Below are positions 1 through 8,554 of a stretch of DNA of 51,690 bases, piece after piece. The stretch lies in NCBI GenBank assembly GCA_028725765.1, contig JAQYRL010000008.1:1-51690 (forward strand), given 5' to 3'. This DNA is from Clostridiales bacterium. Its GTDB lineage: Bacteria; Bacillota; Clostridia; Peptostreptococcales; Anaerovoracaceae. Positions within the stretch are counted from its first letter, which is position 1; each line of letters begins with the position of its first letter. Made by a program: the position numbers and the translations under genes. The notes beneath the pieces are model-generated. The model was given only the letters and a program-made list of their open reading frames with translations, had not been told where the DNA came from and did not search any database.

Positions 1-32
1 TTTTATCGATAATATTGCGTAGTCTTAGAAGA

Positions 33-536
33 CTATACAAGTTCCTTAACTGCAGCTAAAGCAGCGTCAAAGTTAACCTCATTAGTTACCTCAGGCACAT
101 ATTCAACGTGTTTAATCACGCCTGTTTTGTCGACTACCACGATGCCCCTAACTAGAAGCATTAGGCCTTCCATCATGAATCCGTACTTTTCGCCGAATTC
201 TCTCTTCTGATAGTCAGACGCGACGATAACTCTGTCGATGCCTTCAGCCGCACAGAATCTACCCTGAGCGAAAGGAAGGTCTTCGGATATTGTTACAACC
301 ACAACGTCATCGGATAACTCCGTAACTTTTTTGTTGAAAAACTTAGTCTGAAGCGAGCAAACCTCGGTGTCGATTGATGGTACAACAGAATAGATAACTA
401 CTTTCCCTTTAAGATCATCGCTCTTAAATGCAGAAAGATCGTTCTTTACAAGCTCAAATGAAGGAGCCTTATCGCCGACTTTTACCTGAGTTCCAAGTAG
501 ATTTACAGGGTTTCCACCAAATTTTACATTAGCCAT
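33..536 (-). CDS. tpx: Thiol peroxidase (Tpx, atypical 2-Cys peroxiredoxin)
   Basis: A cytosolic peroxidase that reduces hydrogen peroxide and organic hydroperoxides using thioredoxin-type reductants. The 167-residue product has the Tpx layout: the peroxidatic cysteine is C60 in a PSIDTEVC motif, and the resolving cysteine is C95 in a GRFC motif, which is the C61/C95 spacing known for this family. An ATG nine bases further upstream is in frame, but it directly abuts the AGGAGG ribosome binding site. The ATG at 534-536 has a normal 9-base spacing and gives the usual MANVKFGG start, so I chose it. The gene is transcribed away from nrdR. A peroxidase fits an anaerobe that meets oxygen; a flavodiiron protein lies elsewhere in the window. 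Identification is firm. Confidence 0.95.
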   Translation of the reverse strand: MANVKFGGNPVNLLGTQVKVGDKAPSFELVKNDLSAFKSDDLKGKVVIYSVVPSIDTEVCSLQTKFFNKKVTELSDDVVVVTISEDLPFAQGRFCAAEGIDRVIVASDYQKREFGEKYGFMMEGLMLLVRGIVVVDKTGVIKHVEYVPEVTNEVNFDAALAAVKELV

Positions 537-563
537 ATTTATCATCCTCCTAAATAGATTTAC

Positions 564-592
564 TATAAATTATTTTCAATTTCGTTTGACAA
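564..592 (-). promoter_or_regulatory. Possible tpx promoter
   Basis: On the minus strand TTGTCA (587-592) is followed after 17 bp by TTTATA (564-569). The plus strand reads TTGACA at 586-591 over the same bases, so the divergent nrdR promoter may share this -35 region. I saw no convincing plus-strand -10 at 17 bp, so the nrdR promoter is left uncalled. Confidence 0.35.
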
Positions 593-670
593 AAGACTTT
601 TACCACAAAATGATAGAATTAACCGCAAAACTATAGTAAAATAAACATAGAAAATGAAAGGAGCACATAA

Positions 671-1138
671 ATGCGTTGCCCATATTGTGAGAATATTGAT
701 ACTAAGGTTGTAGATTCAAGGCCGACTGATGAGGGAAGAGCTATTCGCAGAAGAAGGCTTTGTGAAGCTTGCGGCAAGAGATTCACCACTTATGAAAAAC
801 TTGAAGAGAATATAATAATGGTTATAAAGAAAAACGGACAGCGTGAATCATTTGATCGTAACAAAATATTAAATGGAATTGTGAAGGCGTGTGAGAAGCG
901 TCCGGTTCCAATGGCTACTATGGAGGAGATTGTTGCTAACATTGAAAGAGGCCTAAATAATATGATGGAGAAAGAGGTCGAGAGCACTTTCATAGGTGAG
1001 CTTATCATGGATGAACTAAAAAAAGTTGACGATGTGGCATATGTCAGATTTGCATCGGTATATAGAGAATTTAAAGATGCGGACACTTTTATTAAAGAAC
1101 TTGAGAAACTTCTAAAGAAAGACGCAGGTGTAAGATAA
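671..1138 (+). CDS. nrdR: Transcriptional repressor NrdR
   Basis: NrdR represses ribonucleotide reductase genes by sensing (d)ATP. The 155-residue length is typical. A four-cysteine zinc ribbon is visible (C3, C6, C31, C34) with the characteristic basic run RRRR just before C31, followed by an ATP-cone domain from about residue 49 to 139. The ATG follows a GAAAGGAG ribosome binding site. It lies 25 bases upstream of cmk on the same strand and is probably cotranscribed with it. No ribonucleotide reductase gene is present in the window, so its targets lie elsewhere. Identification is firm. Confidence 0.96.
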   Translation: MRCPYCENIDTKVVDSRPTDEGRAIRRRRLCEACGKRFTTYEKLEENIIMVIKKNGQRESFDRNKILNGIVKACEKRPVPMATMEEIVANIERGLNNMMEKEVESTFIGELIMDELKKVDDVAYVRFASVYREFKDADTFIKELEKLLKKDAGVR

Positions 1139-1163
1139 TTAAAAATTGTTGAGAGAAAAGCAT

Positions 1164-1841
1164 ATGAGTGATATTTTAAGAATAGCAATTGATGGACCTG
1201 GCGGTGCAGGGAAAAGCACTGTTGCAAAGGCTGTTGCAAAAAAACTAGGCATTGATTACATAGATACAGGAGCCATGTATCGAGCCATTGCATACAAGTT
1301 TATGTCACTTGGCATTATACCAGGCAAGGATAACGATGCACAATTCCAGGATTTGATTAACAAAATACTGGCATCTACAGAGGTTGACTATAGCAAAGGG
1401 ATTACACGTTTAGATGGAACTGATGTAAGCGATAAGATACGAACTGCTGAGATTTCAAGCACTGCATCATCTTTTTCTGCTTTTCCGAGCGTAAGGAAGA
1501 AACTCGTCAGCCTTCAACAGAAAATGGCTCAGGAAAAATCACTAGTGATGGACGGCAGAGATATTGGCAGCAACGTTATTAAAGATGCAGAGCTTAAGAT
1601 TTTTTTAACTGCAAGTCCTGAGGAAAGGGCTAGACGTCGTTTTGAAGAACTTTCTAAAAAAAACGATAAGGTCGACTACGAGGCTGTTTTATGCGATATG
1701 AAAATCAGAGATAGAAACGATATGTCAAGGCAGCTTAACCCTCTTGTGAAGGCGGAAGATGCTCTTGAACTTGACAGTAGCAATATGTCGGTTGACGAGG
1801 TTGTTGATTTAATTTGTGAAAGGGCAAAACAACTGTTTTGA
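1164..1841 (+). CDS. cmk: Cytidylate kinase
   Basis: Phosphorylates CMP and dCMP to the diphosphates using ATP, in the cytosol. The product has 225 residues, the normal size. A P-loop GPGGAGKST lies at residues 11-19, followed by the family motif IDTGAMYRA and later a DGRDIGS motif that contributes to CMP binding. A TTG at 1146 would extend the protein by six residues, but the ATG at 1164 preceded by GAGAGAAAAG gives the canonical start close to the P-loop. It follows nrdR closely and is probably in the same transcript. Confidence 0.95.
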   Translation: MSDILRIAIDGPGGAGKSTVAKAVAKKLGIDYIDTGAMYRAIAYKFMSLGIIPGKDNDAQFQDLINKILASTEVDYSKGITRLDGTDVSDKIRTAEISSTASSFSAFPSVRKKLVSLQQKMAQEKSLVMDGRDIGSNVIKDAELKIFLTASPEERARRRFEELSKKNDKVDYEAVLCDMKIRDRNDMSRQLNPLVKAEDALELDSSNMSVDEVVDLICERAKQLF

Positions 1842-1904
1842 GTTGAAAAATAGTATCTAAAATGTTATAATTATTTGCTACGAGTGTGCAGGCAGAATGA
1901 AAAT

Positions 1905-2582
1905 ATGAAGATTGTAAATCTACCTGTAAGCGAACGCCCTATGGAAAAAGCTTTGGAATATGGCGTGGAGAATCTTTCAAATGTGGAGCTTATGGCTCTA
2001 ATCATAAATAGTGGCATCGTAAAAAAGTCTGCTATTGATATAGCTGCGGAAGTAATTGGGATTTCTCCCCATGGAATATCCGCACTTGGTGAACTAGGAA
2101 TTGAGGATCTTCTCGAGATTAAAGGAATAGGATTTAGCAAAGCTATAAGAATTCTTGCCGCTGTTCAGCTTGGAATAAGAATGGCCACAGCATTCCCTGA
2201 AGAGAAATTTTGTATAAGGAGTAATGATGATGTTGCAAAACTTCTTATGGAGAGGCTGCGCTATGAGAAAAAAGAACATTTTTTGTCAATTTTGCTAAAT
2301 TCAAAAGGCGAAGTTATTGAGATTGATACCGTTTCGATCGGAGAACTATCTGCAACTGTCGTTCATCCTAGAGAGGTATTTAACAGGGCAACTAAGAAGT
2401 CGGCAGCGTCCATTATTTTGGCACATAACCACCCGAGTGGTGATCCAACGCCAAGTGTGCAAGATGTGGAAACAACTAAAAGACTTGTTGAGTGTGGTAG
2501 GCTTATGGGGATAAAAGTTCTTGACCATGTGATAATTGGCAATGGTGATTTCTCAAGTCTCAAAGCACTCGATATGATTTGA
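1905..2582 (+). CDS. radC: RadC family (JAB/MPN domain) protein
   Basis: A RadC-family protein of 225 residues. It has an N-terminal UPF0758 helix-hairpin-helix region (start MKIVNLPVSERPMEKAL, hairpin around ELGIEDLLEIKGIGFSKA) and a C-terminal JAMM metalloprotease-like domain. The JAMM ligands are seen as HNHPSGDPTPSVQD, matching H-x-H-x7-S-x2-D. The biochemical role of RadC is unsettled; the old DNA-repair assignment is not well supported. The start at 1905 matches the family N-terminus, although TTG (1875) and GTG (1884) codons lie in frame upstream and the ribosome binding site is weak. In many Firmicutes radC sits just before mreB, as here, so it may be cotranscribed with the shape genes. 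Confidence 0.92.
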   Translation: MKIVNLPVSERPMEKALEYGVENLSNVELMALIINSGIVKKSAIDIAAEVIGISPHGISALGELGIEDLLEIKGIGFSKAIRILAAVQLGIRMATAFPEEKFCIRSNDDVAKLLMERLRYEKKEHFLSILLNSKGEVIEIDTVSIGELSATVVHPREVFNRATKKSAASIILAHNHPSGDPTPSVQDVETTKRLVECGRLMGIKVLDHVIIGNGDFSSLKALDMI

Positions 2583-2624
2583 GAAAAATAAAAATATATT
2601 ATACTGATATTGGAGGAATATGGG

Positions 2625-3668
2625 ATGTTTAATTTTTTGGCGGCCAAAGACATGGGGATTGACCTCGGTACAGCTAATACACTAATTTACATTAAGGATA
2701 GTGGTATTGTTTTAGAAGAGCCATCTGTAATAGCTCTTGATAGCAAAAGAGGTATTACCCTTGCAGTTGGAGAAGAGGCTAAAAAAATGGTAGGCAAGGC
2801 TCCAAGCAATATCAGAGTTGTTAGACCTCTTAGAGAGGGAGTTATTTCGGATTTTGATAGAACAGCAGACATGTTAAGAGAATTTATCATGAAGGCGGTT
2901 TCGGCGAATAATGTAAAGAATTTTAGAGTTGTTGTTGGAGTACCAAGTGGAGTTACTGAAGTTGAAAAGCGTGCTGTTGAAGAGGTAGTGAGACAGATGG
3001 GTGCAACTGAAGTATATATTTTAGAAGAGCCTATGGCAGCTGCAATTGGTGCAGGAGTTGATGTTGACTCATCATCAGCATCAATGATTGCAGATATAGG
3101 TGGAGGCACAACAGACATTGCTATAATTGCACTTGGCGGAATAGTTGCAAGTACATCAATCCGATATGCTGGGGACAAATTCAACGAGGCAGTTATTCAA
3201 TATATTAGGAAGAGATATTCACTTTTAATTGGTGACAGAACTGCAGAGATGCTTAAAATTAAAGTTGGTACAGCATCGATAGATATTGATGAGAACGGCG
3301 ATGAAATTATTGAAACGGTAAAAGCAAGCGGTAGAGATCTTTTAACTGGGCTTCCAAAGACTTTAGAAGTTTCTAACCGTGATATGATGATTGCTTTACA
3401 AGAGTCAGTTGATATAATTGTTGATGGGATTAAGGCTACAATAGAAAAAGCACCCCCTGAAATTGCTGCTGATATAGCTGAGAAAGGGATGATTTTGTCA
3501 GGCGGCGGCGGACTCATAAAAAACCTTGATAAGTTGATTGAATCGAGAACTGGTATGAATGTTGGTATTGCTGAGAATGCATTTGAAGCAGTTGCGACAG
3601 GGACCGGAATGAGCTTGAACGATGTAGAAAAACTTAAAGTTTATGCAACTACTGTGAATAGAAGATAG
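2625..3668 (+). CDS. mreB: Rod shape-determining protein MreB
   Basis: A bacterial actin homologue that forms membrane-associated filaments guiding lateral wall synthesis. The 347-residue product has the actin-fold phosphate motifs: GIDLGTANTLIY near the N-terminus and IADIGGGTTDIA in the middle, with an adenosine-binding glycine run ILSGGGGLI near residue 291. The ATG at 2625 has a GGAGGA site about 8 bases upstream; an in-frame TTG at 2610 overlaps that site and is rejected. It heads a tight mreB-mreC-mreD-PBP2 operon. Identification is firm. Confidence 0.97.
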   Translation: MFNFLAAKDMGIDLGTANTLIYIKDSGIVLEEPSVIALDSKRGITLAVGEEAKKMVGKAPSNIRVVRPLREGVISDFDRTADMLREFIMKAVSANNVKNFRVVVGVPSGVTEVEKRAVEEVVRQMGATEVYILEEPMAAAIGAGVDVDSSSASMIADIGGGTTDIAIIALGGIVASTSIRYAGDKFNEAVIQYIRKRYSLLIGDRTAEMLKIKVGTASIDIDENGDEIIETVKASGRDLLTGLPKTLEVSNRDMMIALQESVDIIVDGIKATIEKAPPEIAADIAEKGMILSGGGGLIKNLDKLIESRTGMNVGIAENAFEAVATGTGMSLNDVEKLKVYATTVNRR

Positions 3669-3680
3669 AAGATAAATGAT

Positions 3681-4499
3681 ATGAGATTTTTCAAAGAACA
3701 CAAATTGATATCGGCACTTTTGATTATCATAGTTGTTACTTTGGCGTTGTTAATTTCCTCTGTTGCAAGTGGCGGCAGAGGAAATTTCGTAACTGAGGGC
3801 ATTAATACTGTCATAAAAACAGTTACATCCCCATTCTACAAGGCTGGTAACAAAACCTCCTCATTCATTTCGGATATTGGAGGATATAAGAGTACAATTA
3901 AGGAAAATGAACAGCTAAAGAAAGAAAATCGTCAATTAAAATTGGAACTTAAAGAGCAAAAGTTATCACAGGATAAATTGGATGATCTTTCAAAATTGTC
4001 TCAGGCTTTAAATTATGTTGATAGTGATAAAGGGCAAAAGCATATCACTGCTGACATCACATCAAATGATGCGACCTTGTGGATGCATGTTTTCTCAATA
4101 AATATTGGGTCTAAGGATGGCGTAAAAGTTGGTTCTGCAGTTGTCGCAAATGGTGGCCTTGTAGGAAAAGTTAAAGAAGTAGGACCGAATTGGTCTAAAG
4201 TTAGTTCTATATTGGATCAGGATAATAATATTAGCTTTAGATTGTCTGGCGATACGGAGCAGCTCGGTATAATTAATAGCGCAAAAGACGGTAAACTTTC
4301 AGGATTTCTAATCAACAACCAGGCGAATGCAGCAATAGGTGATAAATTGATTACATCGGGCATGGGATTATATCCTGCTGGTATAGACGTAGGTACTATC
4401 ACTAAAACTCACATTGACAGGAGTCGACAGTTGAAATTAATGATTGTGAAGCCTTCTGTGAATTTTAACGTGCTTAAAAGGGTTACGGTGATCATATGA
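3681..4499 (+). CDS. mreC: Rod shape-determining protein MreC
   Basis: A bitopic membrane protein of the elongasome that links MreB and the PBP2/RodA synthase. The 272-residue product has one N-terminal membrane segment (about residues 9-29), a coiled-coil stretch (about 68-100, rich in K, E and L: NEQLKKENRQLKLELKEQK) and a C-terminal beta-rich domain. It begins 12 bases after mreB and its stop overlaps the mreD start as ATGA, which points to translational coupling. Confidence 0.94.
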   Translation: MRFFKEHKLISALLIIIVVTLALLISSVASGGRGNFVTEGINTVIKTVTSPFYKAGNKTSSFISDIGGYKSTIKENEQLKKENRQLKLELKEQKLSQDKLDDLSKLSQALNYVDSDKGQKHITADITSNDATLWMHVFSINIGSKDGVKVGSAVVANGGLVGKVKEVGPNWSKVSSILDQDNNISFRLSGDTEQLGIINSAKDGKLSGFLINNQANAAIGDKLITSGMGLYPAGIDVGTITKTHIDRSRQLKLMIVKPSVNFNVLKRVTVII

Positions 4500-5005
4500 A
4501 ACTGAGATATCAGATTCTTACAGGAATTCTTTTGGCTTTGATTCAGGGCGTATGCTTAAATTTCTTCGGAGATAGCAAGTTTTTACCGAATGTAATATTA
4601 GTAATTACTATTATTGGTATTTTTATTGAGAATGATATACAAAAATGGATTGTTATTGCTTGGATTGCAGCGATACTAAGAGATATAAGTCTTTCGGTAT
4701 ACATTGGCTGTGGAGCAATATCATTACTGTTGACTATATGGGTACTATACTTATTGTCCAGATGGATCAGCAATGAAAACATTATTGGTGTTTTTATTGA
4801 AATTATTACTGGTACAGTTTTTTATTATTCGTTTTATTGGATAATTTCAGTTTTACTAGGCTCGACATATTCTTATTTTTATGCATTTAATGATTGGGTT
4901 TATCAAATGCCTATTAATATTTTGTTAGGTTTGGCATTCTATTTCTTTATGGGTAAAAGAGCCAAAGAGAAACGCAAAAAAGAAAGATTTAGGTATTATT
5001 CATGA
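4496..5005 (+). CDS. mreD: Rod shape-determining protein MreD
   Basis: A small integral membrane protein of 169 residues. It is mostly hydrophobic with about five predicted membrane segments and a basic C-terminal tail (KRAKEKRKKERF). Sequence conservation in MreD is low, so the call rests on size, hydrophobicity and its place between mreC and the PBP2 gene. It overlaps both neighbours by ATGA junctions, a sign of coupled translation. Confidence 0.9.
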   Translation: MKLRYQILTGILLALIQGVCLNFFGDSKFLPNVILVITIIGIFIENDIQKWIVIAWIAAILRDISLSVYIGCGAISLLLTIWVLYLLSRWISNENIIGVFIEIITGTVFYYSFYWIISVLLGSTYSYFYAFNDWVYQMPINILLGLAFYFFMGKRAKEKRKKERFRYYS

Positions 5006-7731
5006 ATCAATGGCGCAAAGTTTCTTCCAGATATTATCTAATCGCACTAGTAATATTTTTACTGATGATTACACTAGTCATCAGATTATTTGTATTGTCT
5101 GTAATTCAGGGTAAAAATTGGAACGAAAAAGCTAATCACTTGAGCTCTAAAGAAATTTATACTGCACCAACAAGGGGCAATATTTATGATAGGAATGGAA
5201 AAGTACTTGCAACCAACAAACAAATCTTCACTGCAACTTTTACAGCAAGTGGTATGAGTACAAAGGAAATAAATGCCTCAGCAATACAGCTCATTAATAT
5301 TTTGGAATCTAACGGAGATAAATATGAAAACAAGTTCCCAATAAAGATCAGTAAAAATGGACATTATTATTTTGTTTATGATGCTGAAAAAAATAAATGG
5401 CTTGAAGAAAACCAAATACAGAGAGGCACATCTGCTAGTGATGCATTTGAAATCTTGAGAGTTAGGTATAACATAGACCCTTCCTTGAGCAGATTTCAAG
5501 CATCTGATGAATTATATAAAAAATATAATATGAACATACCCATAAATGTAAAAACCATGAAGTACACTTTTGATGTTGAGAAAAATACGTTCTTAGAAAG
5601 ATTTTACTTTAAAGAAGATGAGATCAAGAAGGGTATGTCGGCAAAAGTAACTATTAAGAAACTTAGGGATCTATTATCTATACCTAAGAACTTGAGTGAC
5701 GAAGAAGCTATAAAAGTATTGGGAATCAGAAACGAGATTTCTAAAAATGGTTTTACGAGTTATGTACCTATAACGGTTGCAAAAGAAATTAGTGATAAGA
5801 CTATAAGTTATCTTGAAGAAGCAAATATCAGGGGTGCTTCGGTTGCATCAGAATACATAAGATACTATCCTAACGGACAAACTGCTGCGAATGTACTTGG
5901 TTATATGGGAAGCATATCAGAATCTGAAGTTGATAAATATATAAAAAAAGGCTACAGCAGCAGTGATATGATCGGGAAATATGGAATAGAGGGAATTTAT
6001 GAAGATGAACTCCGAGGGAAATCAGGGGTTAAAAAAATAAGAGTTGATGCAGGCGGTAGATATGTTTCGACAATTAGTGAAACACCTCCTAAAAGTGGTA
6101 AGGATGTATATTTAACCATAGATTTAGATTTACAAAAAACGGCTGAAGATAGCCTAGCATCTTCAATAGAAAAAGCTAGAAGAGAATCTCCAAATTGCGA
6201 AAGTGGAGCTACAGTTGGTGTGGAAGTTGAGACTGGGGATGTGCTTTCGCTCGCCAGTGTTCCTAGTTATGATCCTAATATTTTTTCAAGGGGAATAACA
6301 AAAAAAGCGTGGAAGTCAGTTCAAAGTAAGAATCCTAGAGACCCTCTTGCGCCCGCTCCACTATTCAATATTGCTACAAGGACAGCAGTCCAGCCCGGAT
6401 CAACATTTAAACCTATAACAGGCATTGCTGCTCTTGAATGTGGTCTAAGCCCATCAATGACAATTAACGATAAGGGCTTTATCAAAATGGGAGATAGAAC
6501 TTTTGGTTGTTACACCTGGAATGAATATCGTTCAACGGATGGGATTTTAAACTTGTCCAAATCTCTTGCAGTTTCGTGCAATTATTATTTCTATTGTATA
6601 GCGACTAATAAAGATTGGGGTAATGGAGCCTCTCTTGGATTAAATGGCATGGGTATGGACAAAATGCTTGAAGTTGCATCTGAACTAGGACTAGGCTCCT
6701 CTACAGGAATTCAACTTGATGAAGTGGTAGCTCCTTTGCCATCTGAAGAGCGACATTCAAAAGCCATTGAGTATGGTTTAAGATCTGACATTGCCAGCCA
6801 AGCTCATACATATTTTCCTAGAAAAATTGCAGAAAATGATAAGAAGCTATCAAGAAATATTGATACTATAGCTGGATATATGAAAGAAAACCCATCTAGA
6901 GATGAACTAATCGAGCGTATTGACAGCGAGACTGATGTACTCAAAGATAAGGTAGTGGATTTAGCGGATTTAGTTAAATTTTCATATTTCAACCAAGCAA
7001 AATGGGGTGTTGGTGACATCTTTAATGTATCGATAGGTCAAGGAGATAACGCATACACACCTATACAGATGGCACGATATCTTGCTACTGTGTCAAACGA
7101 AGGAAAAAGAAATCAACTTAGCATTGTAAAGGGAGTATCTGACCAAGGTATGACCAAAAAAAGAAAACCTTATGCAATAAAACTGGATGACAAATCCCTT
7201 TTAGAGGATGTGAAAACAGGCATGCATCAGGTTGTGATTAGATCAAATCAGTTTACCTCTATTGACAATGATGCTTTCGGAAAAACGGGTACAGCGCAAA
7301 GAGCAGGAAAGATTAATCCTCCAGATGAAGTGGAGTATGTAAAACAGCATCTCGGAGCAATAGCACCGGGCGTTAGCTGGACAGATGTTGAAAGTGAAAT
7401 AGACAAAATGAAAAAGACAAAAAAATATGAAGGATTTTCATCAAACGATTTGGTGGATAAAGCATTGATAACTGCTAGTAATTACAAGGTAACCCGCTCA
7501 GACATAGACAAATTTAAAAGAGATTATGAAAGCTTTGCATGGTTCATAGCGGCCTCACCATTAAAAAATCCGAAAATTGCAACATCAACAATTCTAGTTC
7601 AAGGTGGTATTTCTTCTCTTTCCATTACAGTAAGTAAAGATGTTATTACAAAATATAAAGAACTAGAAGGCAATGAAGAAAAAGAAGAACCAAAGAAACT
7701 CTCTAATAGAGGTGTGAATGTAGCATTTTAA
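5002..7731 (+). CDS. mrdA: Penicillin-binding protein 2 (elongasome transpeptidase)
   Basis: A class B penicillin-binding protein that cross-links peptidoglycan with the RodA glycosyltransferase. It has 909 residues: a single N-terminal membrane anchor (about 13-35), a dimerisation/pedestal region beginning with the APTRGNIYDRNG motif, and a transpeptidase domain with SxxK at S467-K470 (STFK), SxN at 525-527 (SCN) and KTGT at 761-764. It is longer than the usual 600-700 residues. Extra segments lie in the pedestal (about residues 100-230), between SCN and KTGT (about 575-670, charged and helical) and after KTGT (about 770-840). All catalytic motifs are intact. It ends the mre operon; its partner rodA lies 0.8 kb downstream on the opposite strand. 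Confidence 0.94.
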   Translation: MNQWRKVSSRYYLIALVIFLLMITLVIRLFVLSVIQGKNWNEKANHLSSKEIYTAPTRGNIYDRNGKVLATNKQIFTATFTASGMSTKEINASAIQLINILESNGDKYENKFPIKISKNGHYYFVYDAEKNKWLEENQIQRGTSASDAFEILRVRYNIDPSLSRFQASDELYKKYNMNIPINVKTMKYTFDVEKNTFLERFYFKEDEIKKGMSAKVTIKKLRDLLSIPKNLSDEEAIKVLGIRNEISKNGFTSYVPITVAKEISDKTISYLEEANIRGASVASEYIRYYPNGQTAANVLGYMGSISESEVDKYIKKGYSSSDMIGKYGIEGIYEDELRGKSGVKKIRVDAGGRYVSTISETPPKSGKDVYLTIDLDLQKTAEDSLASSIEKARRESPNCESGATVGVEVETGDVLSLASVPSYDPNIFSRGITKKAWKSVQSKNPRDPLAPAPLFNIATRTAVQPGSTFKPITGIAALECGLSPSMTINDKGFIKMGDRTFGCYTWNEYRSTDGILNLSKSLAVSCNYYFYCIATNKDWGNGASLGLNGMGMDKMLEVASELGLGSSTGIQLDEVVAPLPSEERHSKAIEYGLRSDIASQAHTYFPRKIAENDKKLSRNIDTIAGYMKENPSRDELIERIDSETDVLKDKVVDLADLVKFSYFNQAKWGVGDIFNVSIGQGDNAYTPIQMARYLATVSNEGKRNQLSIVKGVSDQGMTKKRKPYAIKLDDKSLLEDVKTGMHQVVIRSNQFTSIDNDAFGKTGTAQRAGKINPPDEVEYVKQHLGAIAPGVSWTDVESEIDKMKKTKKYEGFSSNDLVDKALITASNYKVTRSDIDKFKRDYESFAWFIAASPLKNPKIATSTILVQGGISSLSITVSKDVITKYKELEGNEEKEEPKKLSNRGVNVAF

Positions 7732-7800
7732 TTAGGGGATATACAAAGAGATAAAATCTGGTTTAATAAAGTTTATATGTTATTTTGATAGGAAGGTAAT

Positions 7801-8523
7801 ATGGGAAAAACAATTTTGATAGCGTCAGGAAAAGGTGGTACAGGTAAGACGATGTTTGCCGTAAACCTAGGTGCTACATTCGCTAATAATGGGAAAAAAG
7901 TTTTGATTATAGATATGGATTTAGGATTAAGAAATCTTGATCTATATCTTGGAGTTGAAAACAATGTGGTATACGATGTATATGATGTAATGACTGGAGT
8001 TTGCCGAATCAGACAAGGTATAATACAGGATAAAAGATTTGAAAATTTATACATTATGAGTGCTTCACCGAGCAAAGAAGATGGTACTCTGACACCACTT
8101 CATATGAAGGTGTTATGTGATAAGTTAAGAGATAAATACGATTATATTTTGATTGATGCACCTTCTGGTATTGACGACGGGGTAACAATAGCATCAGCTG
8201 GTTCGGACATTGCTATAATAGTAACAAATCCCGAATATTCAGCTATTAGAGATGCGGATGCCATTGATAGAGAACTTACTAAATTAGGCATCGAAGATCG
8301 TTACGTCGTACTCAACAAAATAGTTGCGGATCATATCAATCTGGGCTATGCACCAAGTTTGATGGAGGTTACGGAATTGCTCAGGCCTACTTTGATTGGA
8401 GCCATCCAGTTTGACGAAAATATACAAATTTCCACAAATCTGGGCATACCAATTGTCCTCAAAGAAAATACGTATATAAAGGCAAACTTTGACAAAATAG
8501 CAAGCCGAATAGAAGAACTGTAA
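7801..8523 (+). CDS. minD: MinD-like ParA-family ATPase (short, no membrane-targeting tail)
   Basis: A deviant Walker-A ATPase of the MinD/ParA group that would place the division site or another polar complex. The P-loop GKGGTGKT (residues 10-17, signature lysine K11) and the MinD-like blocks DMDLGLRNLDLYLGVEN and DAPSGIDDGV are clear. At 240 residues it is about 25 shorter than typical MinD (265-268). It stops at FDKIASRIEEL, which aligns with the last cytosolic helix of MinD, so the C-terminal amphipathic membrane-targeting helix is missing. No minC or minE is adjacent. It follows the PBP2 gene by 69 bases with an AGGAAGG site. Family membership is firm; whether it acts as MinD in the strict sense is uncertain. 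Confidence 0.85.
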   Translation: MGKTILIASGKGGTGKTMFAVNLGATFANNGKKVLIIDMDLGLRNLDLYLGVENNVVYDVYDVMTGVCRIRQGIIQDKRFENLYIMSASPSKEDGTLTPLHMKVLCDKLRDKYDYILIDAPSGIDDGVTIASAGSDIAIIVTNPEYSAIRDADAIDRELTKLGIEDRYVVLNKIVADHINLGYAPSLMEVTELLRPTLIGAIQFDENIQISTNLGIPIVLKENTYIKANFDKIASRIEEL

Positions 8524-8554
8524 TATATACTGTTGTTTGGATATTTTGTTCAAA

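Noticed and set aside
1-36. Inverted repeat overlapping the tpx stop codon as a terminator
   Set aside because: The stem of about 7 bp has almost no loop and no T-run follows on the minus strand.
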